Assembly (NCBI GenBank): GCA_900770225.1
Contig: CAAGJU010000198.1
Location: 1 to 64,000, forward strand
Direction of reading: 5' to 3'
DNA from: Lachnospiraceae bacterium
GTDB taxonomy: Bacteria; Bacillota; Clostridia; Lachnospirales; Lachnospiraceae
Length of the DNA stretch: 64,000 nt
Below, piece after piece: positions 21,747-30,606 of this stretch; the first letter of the stretch is position 1; each line of letters starts with the position of its first letter. Under the pieces are notes generated by a model. That model was not told where the DNA came from and did no database searches. It saw only the letters and a list, made by a program, of their open reading frames with translations. Made by a program: the position numbers and the translations under genes.

Positions 21747-21950
21747 GTGATCAAAATCACCAGGCAAGAGGCTGACATCATGCGCGAAAAGGCGCCAAGC
21801 GCCCATATCGCCATCGTGAACCGGCAGCACAGAAGCAAAGAAAAGACGTACTACGTAGAAGAGAACAGGACGACGATCCGTCTGTTGAACCAAATGAGAG
21901 GTATCAAAGACCCGCATCCAGACAATAGGCGGGAAAAGAAATGGCGGTGA
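21747..21950 (+). CDS. 67-aa basic protein
   Basis: GTG start: MIKITRQEADIMREKAPSAH, IAIVNRQHRSKEKTYYVEEN, ending RREKKWR. This is the small 'I-T-R-x-E-A-x-x-I/L-R-x-x-x-P-x-x-H-I-x-x-T/V-x-R' protein often found before phage DNA-packaging or replication genes; function unknown. The ribosome site is only AAAGGA at 15 bases. Overlaps the phosphoesterase start by 10 bases. Confidence 0.6.
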   Translation: MIKITRQEADIMREKAPSAHIAIVNRQHRSKEKTYYVEENRTTIRLLNQMRGIKDPHPDNRREKKWR

Positions 21951-22945
21951 TCACGCCTATGAATAACGAAGTATCCCGCCAGTTCGGCGAGGATTTCACC
22001 TCTTATTGGATCCGGTTGTTTGAAAATAAGGATGCCTATGGTCTGAGCTGCGAGGAGATCGCCGCCTTGTTGAATCATGACCAGGGCGTTGATTACGGGG
22101 AGTCCAAATGGCGGAAAGATTATGCCATGTTCTCCAAGGGCAGAGAGTATGAGCGCAAGCTGAACGGCTCACAGGCGGCTGACCGCATCTTGTGTCTCAG
22201 TGATTTCCATGTTCCCTTCCAGCTTCCGGTTGAGACATTCTCCGGATATGCCGGCAAGGTCGACACGCTCATCCTGAACGGAGACATTGGGGACTGCCAA
22301 GCCATCTCAAAATTTCCGAAGGCGTATCGCATCAGCCCCATGGAGGAATTGATCGCCGCACGCAAATACGTGATGTCGCTCATCGATGCGATCAAACCGA
22401 AGCGCGTGATCTGTACATACGGAAACCATGATATCAGGTTCCAGAATTATCTGGCGAAGCATCTGGATACGGACATCCTGGAGTTGATGCCGCAGACATC
22501 TTTGGAATTGATACTGGTGGACGGATTCAAGCATTACGACAAGATGGAGCGAACGAAGATCGCCTATCCGCCTTTGACGGAAGTAATCGATGATGTTGAG
22601 ATCGTTTACGCGGATAACTGGTTCGTCCAGATCGGAGATACGATCTTCTGCCATCCGCTGTCCTTCTCATCCTCTATGATGCAGACAGCAAAAAATGCCA
22701 TGCTGTACTTTCGCAATGAAGGATATGATTTTCAGCAATTGGTGATGGGCCATACGCACAGACTCGGATCTTATAAGATCGGGAACACCATGCTGTATGA
22801 GCAGGGGTGCTGTTGCGATGTGGAAAAACTCCATTACGGAGACGGAAAGCTGACCCCATCCCAAAAGGAAGGGTTTTTATATTTTGGCCAGGATATGAAT
22901 GGGCACACGATCCAAAATACTGTGAACCTGGTCTCACTGAATTAA
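21941..22945 (+). CDS. Calcineurin-like metallophosphoesterase with N-terminal HTH-like region
   Basis: 334 residues. Metal-binding motifs are complete: LSDFHVPF (D-x-H), LNGDIGD (G-D), YGNHDIR (G-N-H-D), a His-containing FCHPL and MGHTHRLG (G-H-x-H). The first 85 residues (SYWIRLFENKDAYGLSCEEIAALLNHDQG) look like a small helix-turn-helix. Such phage enzymes may act on nucleic-acid ends or cyclic nucleotides. In SPbeta a similar phosphoesterase lies close to the RNA polymerase and HU genes (from memory). It is followed 13 bases later by the HU gene. Confidence 0.88.
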   Translation: MAVITPMNNEVSRQFGEDFTSYWIRLFENKDAYGLSCEEIAALLNHDQGVDYGESKWRKDYAMFSKGREYERKLNGSQAADRILCLSDFHVPFQLPVETFSGYAGKVDTLILNGDIGDCQAISKFPKAYRISPMEELIAARKYVMSLIDAIKPKRVICTYGNHDIRFQNYLAKHLDTDILELMPQTSLELILVDGFKHYDKMERTKIAYPPLTEVIDDVEIVYADNWFVQIGDTIFCHPLSFSSSMMQTAKNAMLYFRNEGYDFQQLVMGHTHRLGSYKIGNTMLYEQGCCCDVEKLHYGDGKLTPSQKEGFLYFGQDMNGHTIQNTVNLVSLN

Positions 22946-22958
22946 AGGAGAGCATACT

Positions 22959-23255
22959 ATGACCCGCGTTGATTTTATTAAGAAGGTCGCAAAAGATACG
23001 GGCGCCCCGTACTGCCAGGCAGAACAGTGGGTGAATGCCGTACTGGATTCCCTTGGGGATGCGCTCGTCACGGAAGACGAAGTCCGTCTCCGGGGTTTCG
23101 GCCAGTTTGAGCATAAGCGTAGAAAGGCGAAAGTCGGCCGCAATGCCGTGACTGGAGAGCCTATCCCCATCCCTCCGAAGACCATCGTGCATTTTGAGCC
23201 GTCCCGGCAGATTGCAAGCGACGTGCGGGATATTCCGGTTCCGGAGGCAGAATGA
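22959..23255 (+). CDS. HU/IHF-family DNA-binding protein
   Basis: 98 residues: MTRVDFIKKVAKDTGAPYCQ helices, then the beta-arm region RLRGFGQFEHKRRKAKVGRN and TGEPIPIPPKTIVHF, the diagnostic G-F-G-x-F ... R-x-x-R-x-G-R-N-x-x-T-G-E pattern. The C-terminal DVRDIPVPEAE tail is acidic. It bends and packs DNA, and may help the neighbouring recombinase or DNA packaging. AAAGGAG precedes the ATG. Confidence 0.95.
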   Translation: MTRVDFIKKVAKDTGAPYCQAEQWVNAVLDSLGDALVTEDEVRLRGFGQFEHKRRKAKVGRNAVTGEPIPIPPKTIVHFEPSRQIASDVRDIPVPEAE

Positions 23256-23277
23256 CTGTAAGCGGAAACGCTTGCCG

Positions 23278-23308
23278 GGGCGGGCGGGATATCCTCCCCC
23301 GTCCGCCC
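23278..23308 (+). terminator. GC-rich hairpin after the HU gene
   Basis: GGGCGGGCGGG and CCCGTCCGCCC pair over 11 positions (one G-U), loop 9; no T run. A GAAA-capped hairpin (AAGCG-GAAA-CGCTT) lies just before. More likely an mRNA-stability or processing element than a terminator. Confidence 0.45.
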
Positions 23309-23333
23309 TACATGAACGCATGGAGGTGATCTG

Positions 23334-24356
23334 ATGGGCAGAAAAACGATCCAGAACAATATTACGAGCGATGAGCTGCTCGCTCAGGTCAATCCAAAGA
23401 ATATGCGCTTGAAAAAGGACTTTTTGCAGTACCTGCACTCTATGCAGAGAAGCGATAAGACATGCGCTGCTTATGACAATGATCTCGATATCTTCTTCGT
23501 ATACCTTCTCCAAAACTGCGATAACAAGCTTTTTGTGGATATGACGAAGCGGGATCTGATCGCATTTCAGACGTACCTGATCGACGAAAATAAAAACTCG
23601 CCGGCTCGTATTCGCAGGATCAAGGCTACTTTGAGCAGCCTATCCAATTACGTCAGCAATGTATTGGATGATGAATTCCCGAACTATAAGAACATCATTC
23701 ACGCCATTGAGTCTCCGGCGAATGTGCCGGTCAGGACGAAAACCGTTTTATCGGACGAACAGCGGCAGGCGCTTCTTGACCATCTGGTAGATATCAAGAG
23801 ATTTGATCAGGCTTGCATGGCTGCGCTTGCCTTCTACAGCGGAAGGCGGAAAAGCGAGCTTGTCCGTTTCAAAGTGCATTACTTTGACGATGAAAACATC
23901 ATCTTTGGAAGTCTGTATAAGACACCAGAGCCCATCAAAACAAAGGGGCGCGGAGGCAACAAGCCGCTTGTCGTATACACGCTGGCCAAAGATTTCAAAC
24001 CATATTATACCATGTGGATGCAGTACAGGAAGGAAAATGGGATCGAGTCTGAGTGGCTGTTCCCGGATCCGTCTGATCCGACGAAGCACATGCGCTCAGA
24101 TACGCTGAACAGCTGGGCAAAGTCTTTCAGCAGATTTTTGAATATCGACTTCTACTGGCATAGCTGCCGGCACCATTTCAGCACGCGGTTATCAAAACTT
24201 GGTATCCCAGATGCAGTGCTGCAGTCTATGATCGGGTGGGAATCCGCAGACATGTGCCGCATCTACATTGACACAGACACCGATGAGGAGATCAGCAAAT
24301 ATTTCTCCAATGGAGATATTGTTGCTCCGCAGACAAAGGGTCTTGCCGATCTGTAA
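23334..24356 (+). CDS. Second tyrosine recombinase, late-region type
   Basis: 340 residues with a full N-terminal core-binding domain (KKDFLQYLHSMQRSDKTCAA ... IRRIKATLSSLSNY) and a catalytic domain: YSGRRKSELV (Arg), HSCRHHFSTRL (H-x-x-R), MIGWES (Trp/His position) and Tyr in CRIYIDTD. Active-site residues appear intact. It sits between HU and the terminase, away from the lysogeny-type region, as the YomM-like recombinase does in SPbeta-type phages. Possible roles are resolving concatemers, excision, or recombination at a second site. Confidence 0.88.
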   Translation: MGRKTIQNNITSDELLAQVNPKNMRLKKDFLQYLHSMQRSDKTCAAYDNDLDIFFVYLLQNCDNKLFVDMTKRDLIAFQTYLIDENKNSPARIRRIKATLSSLSNYVSNVLDDEFPNYKNIIHAIESPANVPVRTKTVLSDEQRQALLDHLVDIKRFDQACMAALAFYSGRRKSELVRFKVHYFDDENIIFGSLYKTPEPIKTKGRGGNKPLVVYTLAKDFKPYYTMWMQYRKENGIESEWLFPDPSDPTKHMRSDTLNSWAKSFSRFLNIDFYWHSCRHHFSTRLSKLGIPDAVLQSMIGWESADMCRIYIDTDTDEEISKYFSNGDIVAPQTKGLADL

Positions 24357-24368
24357 GGGGGCTACGAC

Positions 24369-25475
24369 ATGGCAGGCAATACCATGCCCTCTTTCCCAAA
24401 GGAAAAACCGAAGAAAAAGCAGTCTTCCGGAAAGACGGGCAGACCGAAGAAGCCAATGGAATACAAGTGCTGCTCCTGCGGCACCAAATACAATAAACAG
24501 GACGGAAATTTTTTGACGTCTTCATCTTCCCTTTTTGAGAATAACAACGGATTCGTGCCGATCTGCAAGACGTGCTCAGAAAAATACTACCTGGAGAAAT
24601 TACTTCCTGCGCTGGATTATGACGAAGAGCGTGCCATTGAAGTCATGTGCAGCCTTTTTGACTGGTATTACAGTGAAGACGCATTCGCCATGAGCAAAAA
24701 GGCAAAAGAGACGCAGAGCAACGGCGTGCTTTCATCGATTTACGGCGGAAGGCGTCGTCTTCGTCAGGTGCAGCTCCGTGGAGAAACGTACTTGGATACC
24801 ATCATGCAGCGCAGAGAGGCTGCAAGAAAGATCCATACGTTAGACGAAGCATCAGGAAAAGATGTTGATCCGGATGCCAACCATACGGAGATACCCGAGG
24901 ATGTCTTTAAAATGTTCGGCCCTGGCTATAAACCAGAGGAATATGAATATCTGGCGGAACAGTATGATGACTGGACTTCCAGGTATGAGGTGAACTCAAA
25001 AGCCCTTGAAACGTGCATCCAGAGCTTGTGCGTCAGCCAGCTGAATATCAGAAGGGCGCAGCAGAATAACAGCTCCAAGGCTGCCGCAGACGCTATGAAG
25101 AGTTTTCAAGATATGCTGACAACGGCAAAACTATCTCCAAAACAGACAAAGGAAGATCAGCTTGCGCAGACAGAAACCTTCGGGACTCTGATCAAACAGT
25201 GGGAGGACGAGAAGCCGATCCCTGAGCCAGAGCCGGAATTCCGGGATGTAGATGGCATCAGGAAACTCGTGACAGTGTTCTTCTTTGGACACCTCTGCAA
25301 AATGTTCAACATCAAAAACGATTATTCCGATATGTATGATGAGGAGATATCCAAGTACACCGTGACGAAGCCGCAATGCAACGACGATTTTGAGGATGAG
25401 GATACCAGAACGGATGCGCTGTTCCGGGATGCGAGGAACGCTCCGGAGTCGGATGCAGAAAGCGCTGGTGAGTAA
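24369..25475 (+). CDS. Probable terminase small subunit, zinc-finger type
   Basis: 368 residues directly before TerL (3-base gap). Basic Lys/Pro-rich N-terminus (residues 1-35), then CCSCGTKYNKQDGNF and PICKTCSEKYY, a CxxC...CxxC zinc finger. The middle helices (about 195-260, VNSKALETCIQSLCVSQLNI) resemble the small-subunit helical core. The C-terminal part is acidic. Assignment rests on position and the zinc finger plus helix layout, not on a recognised family. Confidence 0.65.
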   Translation: MAGNTMPSFPKEKPKKKQSSGKTGRPKKPMEYKCCSCGTKYNKQDGNFLTSSSSLFENNNGFVPICKTCSEKYYLEKLLPALDYDEERAIEVMCSLFDWYYSEDAFAMSKKAKETQSNGVLSSIYGGRRRLRQVQLRGETYLDTIMQRREAARKIHTLDEASGKDVDPDANHTEIPEDVFKMFGPGYKPEEYEYLAEQYDDWTSRYEVNSKALETCIQSLCVSQLNIRRAQQNNSSKAAADAMKSFQDMLTTAKLSPKQTKEDQLAQTETFGTLIKQWEDEKPIPEPEPEFRDVDGIRKLVTVFFFGHLCKMFNIKNDYSDMYDEEISKYTVTKPQCNDDFEDEDTRTDALFRDARNAPESDAESAGE

Positions 25476-25477
25476 CC

Positions 25478-27250
25478 ATGGCGCTTTCCAAGAAGACAAG
25501 CCGTCAAATTGAAAAAGAGGCAAACGACCGCGTCATGCAGACTGTTGCATGGCGCGCTTCTTTTTATCGCGCGAACCCGCAGAGATTTGTCAAAGATTAT
25601 TTATGCGTGAACCTGAAATGGTTCCAGGTCATTATTCTGTGGTCAATGTTCCACATGAATTACGTGATGTACCTTGCCGCAAGAGGTCAAGGCAAGTCTT
25701 TTTTGCTGGCGATCTATTGTGTTGCCAGATGCGTCCTTTATCCGGGAACGATCATTGCGATCTCATCCAAGACGAGAAAACAAAGTGCAGAAATACTGGA
25801 TAAGATCCAGCTGCAGTTGATGCCGGCTTCCCCGTATCTGCGATCAGAGATCAAAGAGCGTGAGATCGTCAACAATATTACGGACGGTCATATCACATTC
25901 AAAAACGGATCGCAGATCAAGACAGTCGCCGCCAACGAAAATTCGCGGCACAATCGCGCGAATATCGTTGTCGTTGATGAATTTAGAATGGTTGACCCTA
26001 TGGTGATCAACCAGGTGTTGAAAAAGTTTTTGACCGTATCCAGACATCCAGGCTTCCTGGACAAGCCGGAATATAAGAATTACAAATTGGAACCGAACCA
26101 GGAGGTGTATGCAAGCTCCTGCTGGTATGAATCCTCATGGGCGTTCAGGAAAGCGCAGGGATACTGCGTGAACATGATGGATCAGTCAAGGGATTACTTT
26201 ATATGTTCCCTTCCCTATCAGGTATCCATCATGGAGGGGCTGCTGATGCGCAAGCAGGTCGAGGATGAGATGTCCGAGGCAGATTTCTCCGATCTTGCTT
26301 TCCGTATGGAATCAGAGGCCCTCTGGATCGGAAGCGGAGAAGACAGCTTATATCGGTTTGAAGATATCGAGAATTGCCGCAAGATCCCATACCCGTGGCT
26401 GACAAATGAGATCTCGGAGCGCATCACAGACAGAAGGACGCACATACCGGCGAAAAAGTCCGGCGAGATACGCATCATGTCTGTCGATATCGCATTGATG
26501 GCTTCCAAAAGGCGGGATAACGACGCTGCTTCCATCTTCATCAACAGCAATATGCCGTCCGGAGGATCTCACTCCAGGCGAATAAGCAACATCGTTTATA
26601 CGGAGAATATGGAAGGTATGCGCTCTGACGCATTGGCGCTTCGGATCAGGAAATTATTTGACTGGTACGGATGTGACTACCTGGCCATCGATACGAAAGG
26701 TAACGGATTACCGATCGTTGACCTATTGATGGGTGAGATCACAGATCGCGAGACCGGGATCGTTTACGAGCCATTCGGTTGCTGCAACAATGATGAGATC
26801 AATGCGAGATGCACGTCCAAGTCAGCGCCGAAGGTGATATGGTCTATCTTAGGCTCTGAAAAATTCAACTCGGAGTGCGCGATCCAGCTCCGCGAATCAT
26901 TCCGGAATGGCTCCATACGGCTTCTGCGCACGGACTATGCCTGCGAGGAAGTATTGGGTCAGCTTGCCGGTTATGGGAAGTTGTCCATCGAGCAGAAGGA
27001 AGGATTCCGAATGCCATACATTCATACTTCCCTGCTGGTCAATGAATTGGTCAACCTGCAGGCGGAGCAGAAAGCTGGAACAAGTACGATCCGCGTTTAT
27101 GAAAAGAGCGGGATGCGAAAAGACCGGTATTCTTCCCTTTCTTACAATATCTATGTGGCGAAAGAGCTGGAGCGCCAGATGTTCAAACCAAAGAATGATA
27201 TGGACACGATGGCTCACATGATCAGCTTCAGACAGCCAGTTTTAGTTTGA
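25478..27250 (+). CDS. terL: Terminase large subunit
   Basis: 590 residues. ATPase: Walker A AARGQGKSFLLAIYC at about 65-79, Walker B IVVVDEFRM at about 163-171, and a coupling motif near YASSCWYESSW. Nuclease (RNase H-like): SVDIALMASKRRDND, DYLAIDTKGNG, and a late Asp near MFKPKNDMDTMAH. It packages DNA into proheads. Contiguous with the small subunit and portal. Confidence 0.93.
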   Translation: MALSKKTSRQIEKEANDRVMQTVAWRASFYRANPQRFVKDYLCVNLKWFQVIILWSMFHMNYVMYLAARGQGKSFLLAIYCVARCVLYPGTIIAISSKTRKQSAEILDKIQLQLMPASPYLRSEIKEREIVNNITDGHITFKNGSQIKTVAANENSRHNRANIVVVDEFRMVDPMVINQVLKKFLTVSRHPGFLDKPEYKNYKLEPNQEVYASSCWYESSWAFRKAQGYCVNMMDQSRDYFICSLPYQVSIMEGLLMRKQVEDEMSEADFSDLAFRMESEALWIGSGEDSLYRFEDIENCRKIPYPWLTNEISERITDRRTHIPAKKSGEIRIMSVDIALMASKRRDNDAASIFINSNMPSGGSHSRRISNIVYTENMEGMRSDALALRIRKLFDWYGCDYLAIDTKGNGLPIVDLLMGEITDRETGIVYEPFGCCNNDEINARCTSKSAPKVIWSILGSEKFNSECAIQLRESFRNGSIRLLRTDYACEEVLGQLAGYGKLSIEQKEGFRMPYIHTSLLVNELVNLQAEQKAGTSTIRVYEKSGMRKDRYSSLSYNIYVAKELERQMFKPKNDMDTMAHMISFRQPVLV

Positions 27251-27262
27251 GGAGGTGGTGCA

Positions 27263-28777
27263 ATGAGTGCTGCTTCTTCCAAGCAGATCGTTCGCTCGGT
27301 TTCTGACAGCACGGATATGGAGCGAAGCAAAGCGGAGTTCGACAAGGCTCTGCAATACGCAGCTATGTTTGCAAAAACAGCCACAGCTCCTATTTGGAAT
27401 GTGCTGGATACATCCACAAAAGAAAATCCAACATACACGCGTTTTACCAAAGAAGATATCCTGCAATACATGCAGGCGCCCGCATCCAATGAAAAATACC
27501 TGCGGAACGCGAGCATCTATATGTATGACGCATCCAGTCAGTACAGACGCCTGATCCAATATTACGCGCTTTTGCTGAAATGGAATTACATCATCGTCCC
27601 ATCTGACTTCGACGTAACCAAAGTCAAAGAGGAGACATTCCGCAAGCAATACATGAAGGTATCTTCTGCTCTGGAAGTCAAAAATCTTCAGCATGAGCTG
27701 CAGAAGGCCTCTATGATCGCCCTCAGGGATGGTATCCTTTACGGCGCCGTATGGTCTGCGGCGAACTCCTTTTATATTCAAAGGATCAATCCGGATTACT
27801 GCTCGCTGACTTCCATCAATGACGGTACCTGGATGTACAGTGTTGATATGTCCAAAATTCAGGAGAAGAAGCTTTCACTGTATCCTCCCGAGTTCACTAC
27901 GATGTACAACACTTATAAGTCAACAGGCCAAAAATGGCAGGAGGTTCCAGAGAGCATATCCTTCTGCTTAAAAGCAGATGAGACGAATCCAAATTACTCG
28001 ATTCCTCCCTGGTGCTCTACCCTCCCCATGCTGTATGACCTGGAGACATATAAGGCACTGCAGGAGACGGCCACAAAGATCGCCAACTATAAGATGCTGT
28101 CCATGAAGATCGATCTGAACAGCGACGGAGCTCCGACAGTCGATTGGGTATTGGCGCAGCAATATTACCAACAGCTGTGTAATGCGCTGCCTCCTTATGT
28201 GGGAGCGACGATATCTCCGATGAAGATCGAGAGCTTTGATTTTGATAAATCATCCGGTGCTGCTGATGTAGATACGGTCAGTCGTGCGGAGAAGCAGTTC
28301 TGGTTTGACTCCGGAACCTCTTCCCTTTTGCATGGCAGCGATGTGAGCAACACGGCCGGAGCTCTGAAATTATCGATCAAGAGCGATGAAGAGATCATGT
28401 TTGGTTTGATGGCCCAAGCGGAGCGTCTCATCAACCGCATGCTCAAGAGTATGCCTGGGACCGTGAAATTCAAGATCCAGTTCCTACCCGTGACCATCTT
28501 TAATCAAGAGGAACAGATCGGATATTGGAAGGATGCCGCAGCGCTTGGTGTGCCTGGAAGCAAGGCAGCGTATGCGGCAACGCTTGGTATTCATCAGGCC
28601 GATCTTGCCGGAATGGACTACGTTGAGCGCAATCTGATCGGAACCGACAGCTGGACGCCGCTGCAGAGCGGATACACGATCGGGGCCGACAAGGGTGGCC
28701 GCCCATCTGCAAGCGATACCGACCTGGATGCGGCCGGAGAGGCGACGCGCGGTTCAGACGCCAATGCGAACAGGTGA
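27263..28777 (+). CDS. Portal protein
   Basis: 504 residues immediately after TerL. Helical stem-like region followed by LIQYYALLLKWNYIIVPSDF, then DILYGAVW-type strand-turn pattern (ALRDGILYGAVWSAANSFYI), an NPDYCSL motif, and the C-terminal helical domain (ADVDTVSRAEKQFWFDSGTS ... EEIMFGLMAQAERLIN). This is the SPbeta/phi29-independent siphovirus portal layout. GGAGGTGG precedes the ATG. Assignment by position, length and pattern. Confidence 0.82.
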   Translation: MSAASSKQIVRSVSDSTDMERSKAEFDKALQYAAMFAKTATAPIWNVLDTSTKENPTYTRFTKEDILQYMQAPASNEKYLRNASIYMYDASSQYRRLIQYYALLLKWNYIIVPSDFDVTKVKEETFRKQYMKVSSALEVKNLQHELQKASMIALRDGILYGAVWSAANSFYIQRINPDYCSLTSINDGTWMYSVDMSKIQEKKLSLYPPEFTTMYNTYKSTGQKWQEVPESISFCLKADETNPNYSIPPWCSTLPMLYDLETYKALQETATKIANYKMLSMKIDLNSDGAPTVDWVLAQQYYQQLCNALPPYVGATISPMKIESFDFDKSSGAADVDTVSRAEKQFWFDSGTSSLLHGSDVSNTAGALKLSIKSDEEIMFGLMAQAERLINRMLKSMPGTVKFKIQFLPVTIFNQEEQIGYWKDAAALGVPGSKAAYAATLGIHQADLAGMDYVERNLIGTDSWTPLQSGYTIGADKGGRPSASDTDLDAAGEATRGSDANANR

Positions 28778-28782
28778 TCGCT

Positions 28783-28983
28783 ATGGGACAATTATTATTG
28801 TTTGAAAACCCAGAGACCGCAGCAACATTGCGGGCCTCTGGGTTTCCTGTTTTTTTACAGGATATGAATGGAAAAAAGTATTACGCCGTTATGGATTCTC
28901 CGGGTGCGAGAGGCATGATTGGGCAGTCTTGCGAGATGTTCAGCAAGCCGCAGCTCATCATGTCCGCCAGGGCGTATTTCTAG
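28783..28983 (+). CDS. 66-aa small protein between portal and maturation genes
   Basis: MGQLLLFENPETAATLRASG, FPVFLQDMNGKKYYAVMDSP, ending QLIMSARAYF. Beta-rich, no known motif. The ribosome site is poor. Codons 8-25 form a strong terminator-like hairpin followed by seven Ts (28806-28856), so full-length message may be reduced. The end overlaps nothing; the next gene's AGGAGGTGG begins at its stop. Confidence 0.55.
   Translation: MGQLLLFENPETAATLRASGFPVFLQDMNGKKYYAVMDSPGARGMIGQSCEMFSKPQLIMSARAYF
28806..28856 (+). terminator. Terminator-like hairpin inside the 66-aa ORF
   Basis: AAACCCAGAG (28806-28815) pairs with CTCTGGGTTT (28836-28845), with an inner CCGCA/TGCGG stem, then CCTGTTTTTTT. 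It has every feature of a rho-independent terminator after the portal gene, yet lies in a reading frame. Confidence 0.65.
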
Positions 28984-28993
28984 GAGGTGGATG

Positions 28994-30547
28994 ATGAGTC
29001 AGCAAAGAGCATCGATCCCCCTTCCCTTTTCCAAGATCGTACCGGTCAAGCCTGTGAATGACGAGTTCACGCTGACAAAGGTTTATGTGTGCAGCCCAGG
29101 GAAAAACAGAAACATGTCTTATCTGCGGCGGGAAGAATTGGACAATGCCAAAGATACGCTTGCTTATGTTCCCGTCGTCGGCCACTTAATGGAAGTCTAT
29201 GACGAAAACGGCAATGTGACCGGGCATCGTTTCGGTGGGCACGACTATGTGATCACAGATGATCTGCAGATGAAGGCCCTGACTGTTCCGTTTGGCGTTG
29301 TCACTGCGGATGAGCCGGAGTATGAGACGGTGATCGAGTTCGGAAAAGAGAAGGAATATCAGACGGCGTATGCGATCCTGTGGACAGGAAGATACCCGGA
29401 GCTCAAGGACGCGATTTACAGTGACGAGACATGGTTTGGACAGTCCATGGAGATGAACTTCGATAATTACGAGATCCTGGAAGAGGACAGCAATTACGTG
29501 GAACTTCATGGATTGAGCTATTCCGCTCTCTGCATTCTTGGAAAATCCGACGACCCGTCACAACATGTGGAACCGTGTTTCCCAAGTGCGCGGTTCGACC
29601 CTGTGCAATTCGACCTTGGGAACGACTCTTTCAGCAAGGCTATGGCAGAGATGCGCATGCAGATCAGCCTTTGTTTTGATATGAATACTTCCAAGAAAGG
29701 GGGAGAAATGGATTTGAATCAGGAAAAAATCGATGAAATTTTCGCAAGCGCTGAGATCACTCAGGACGAGATCGATTTTGAGATCACGGAAGATATGACT
29801 GAGGATCAGTTGCTGGCCGCCATTGAAGACTTCAAGAAGCGAAAGTGCGGAGAAGTTGAAGAGAACGCCTGCAAGCCCAAGAAGAAGTGCAGTCTGGAAG
29901 ATCATAACGATGAGCCTTCCCTGTTTTCCGCAACGGTGAACCAGAAGCGGGAAGCGTTACGCAATACGCTGGAGCCCATCATCGTCCGTGACGCCGATGG
30001 AAACATTCAGTCCGAACTGGAGTACTGGGTGGAGGATTTTGACGATACCCACGTGTTTGTCGAACGCTGCTATTGGACACAGGATACTTATGAGTGCAAG
30101 TATGGTCGCTTCCCTTATGCGTTTGATGAAGCTTCCAAAACCGCATCTATCACGGGTGAGTTTGAAGAGATGATCAAGATGTGGCTCACCAAGGAAGAGG
30201 CTGCGAAGGTGGAGGCAGATCGGATCGAGTTGGAAACGCTGCGCAAGTTCAAGTCTGACGCTGAGGATGCGAAATTCCAGCAGGACGTGGAGGATCTGTG
30301 CGCGCAGTTTGAGGACCTCTGCGCACTGGATGAGTTTGCTTCCATTAAGGAGAAGGCGAAAGAGTTTGCGTCCCTTGAAGAAATGGAAACACAACTGTAT
30401 GCCCTGCGCGGCAAGCAGGTGAAAGCCAGCAAGAAGCAGGCACCTGCAGCATTCTCCGTCAAGGTCGGCATTGACCGTACCGACGACCACAATGAAGATC
30501 CATATGGTGGCATCTTCTCAAAATACAATATCCGTCCCAAGCAGTGA
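28994..30547 (+). CDS. Probable capsid maturation protease/scaffold fusion
   Basis: 517 residues. The N-terminal 200 residues (VPVVGHLMEVYDENGNVTGH, RFGGHDYVITDD, YQTAYAILWTGRYPELK, YVELHGLSYSALCILGKSDD) are beta-rich with histidines and a serine as in phage prohead proteases; the C-terminal 150 residues are acidic coiled coil (EEAAKVEADRIELETLRKFK) as in scaffolds. Position between portal and decoration/major capsid genes supports the fusion role; the catalytic residues are not certain. Two ATGs follow AGGAGGTGG; the second (28994) has proper spacing. Confidence 0.62.
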   Translation: MSQQRASIPLPFSKIVPVKPVNDEFTLTKVYVCSPGKNRNMSYLRREELDNAKDTLAYVPVVGHLMEVYDENGNVTGHRFGGHDYVITDDLQMKALTVPFGVVTADEPEYETVIEFGKEKEYQTAYAILWTGRYPELKDAIYSDETWFGQSMEMNFDNYEILEEDSNYVELHGLSYSALCILGKSDDPSQHVEPCFPSARFDPVQFDLGNDSFSKAMAEMRMQISLCFDMNTSKKGGEMDLNQEKIDEIFASAEITQDEIDFEITEDMTEDQLLAAIEDFKKRKCGEVEENACKPKKKCSLEDHNDEPSLFSATVNQKREALRNTLEPIIVRDADGNIQSELEYWVEDFDDTHVFVERCYWTQDTYECKYGRFPYAFDEASKTASITGEFEEMIKMWLTKEEAAKVEADRIELETLRKFKSDAEDAKFQQDVEDLCAQFEDLCALDEFASIKEKAKEFASLEEMETQLYALRGKQVKASKKQAPAAFSVKVGIDRTDDHNEDPYGGIFSKYNIRPKQ

Positions 30548-30560
30548 ACTTGGATTGTGA

Positions 30561-30588
30561 CCGCCATGAAAATGGCGGCTGATTTTTT
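30561..30588 (+). terminator. Terminator between maturation and decoration genes
   Basis: CCGCCAT-GAAA-ATGGCGG, a 7-bp stem with a GNRA loop, then CTGATTTTTTAT. Confidence 0.8.
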
Positions 30589-30606
30589 ATATGGAGGTTT
30601 TTCATT

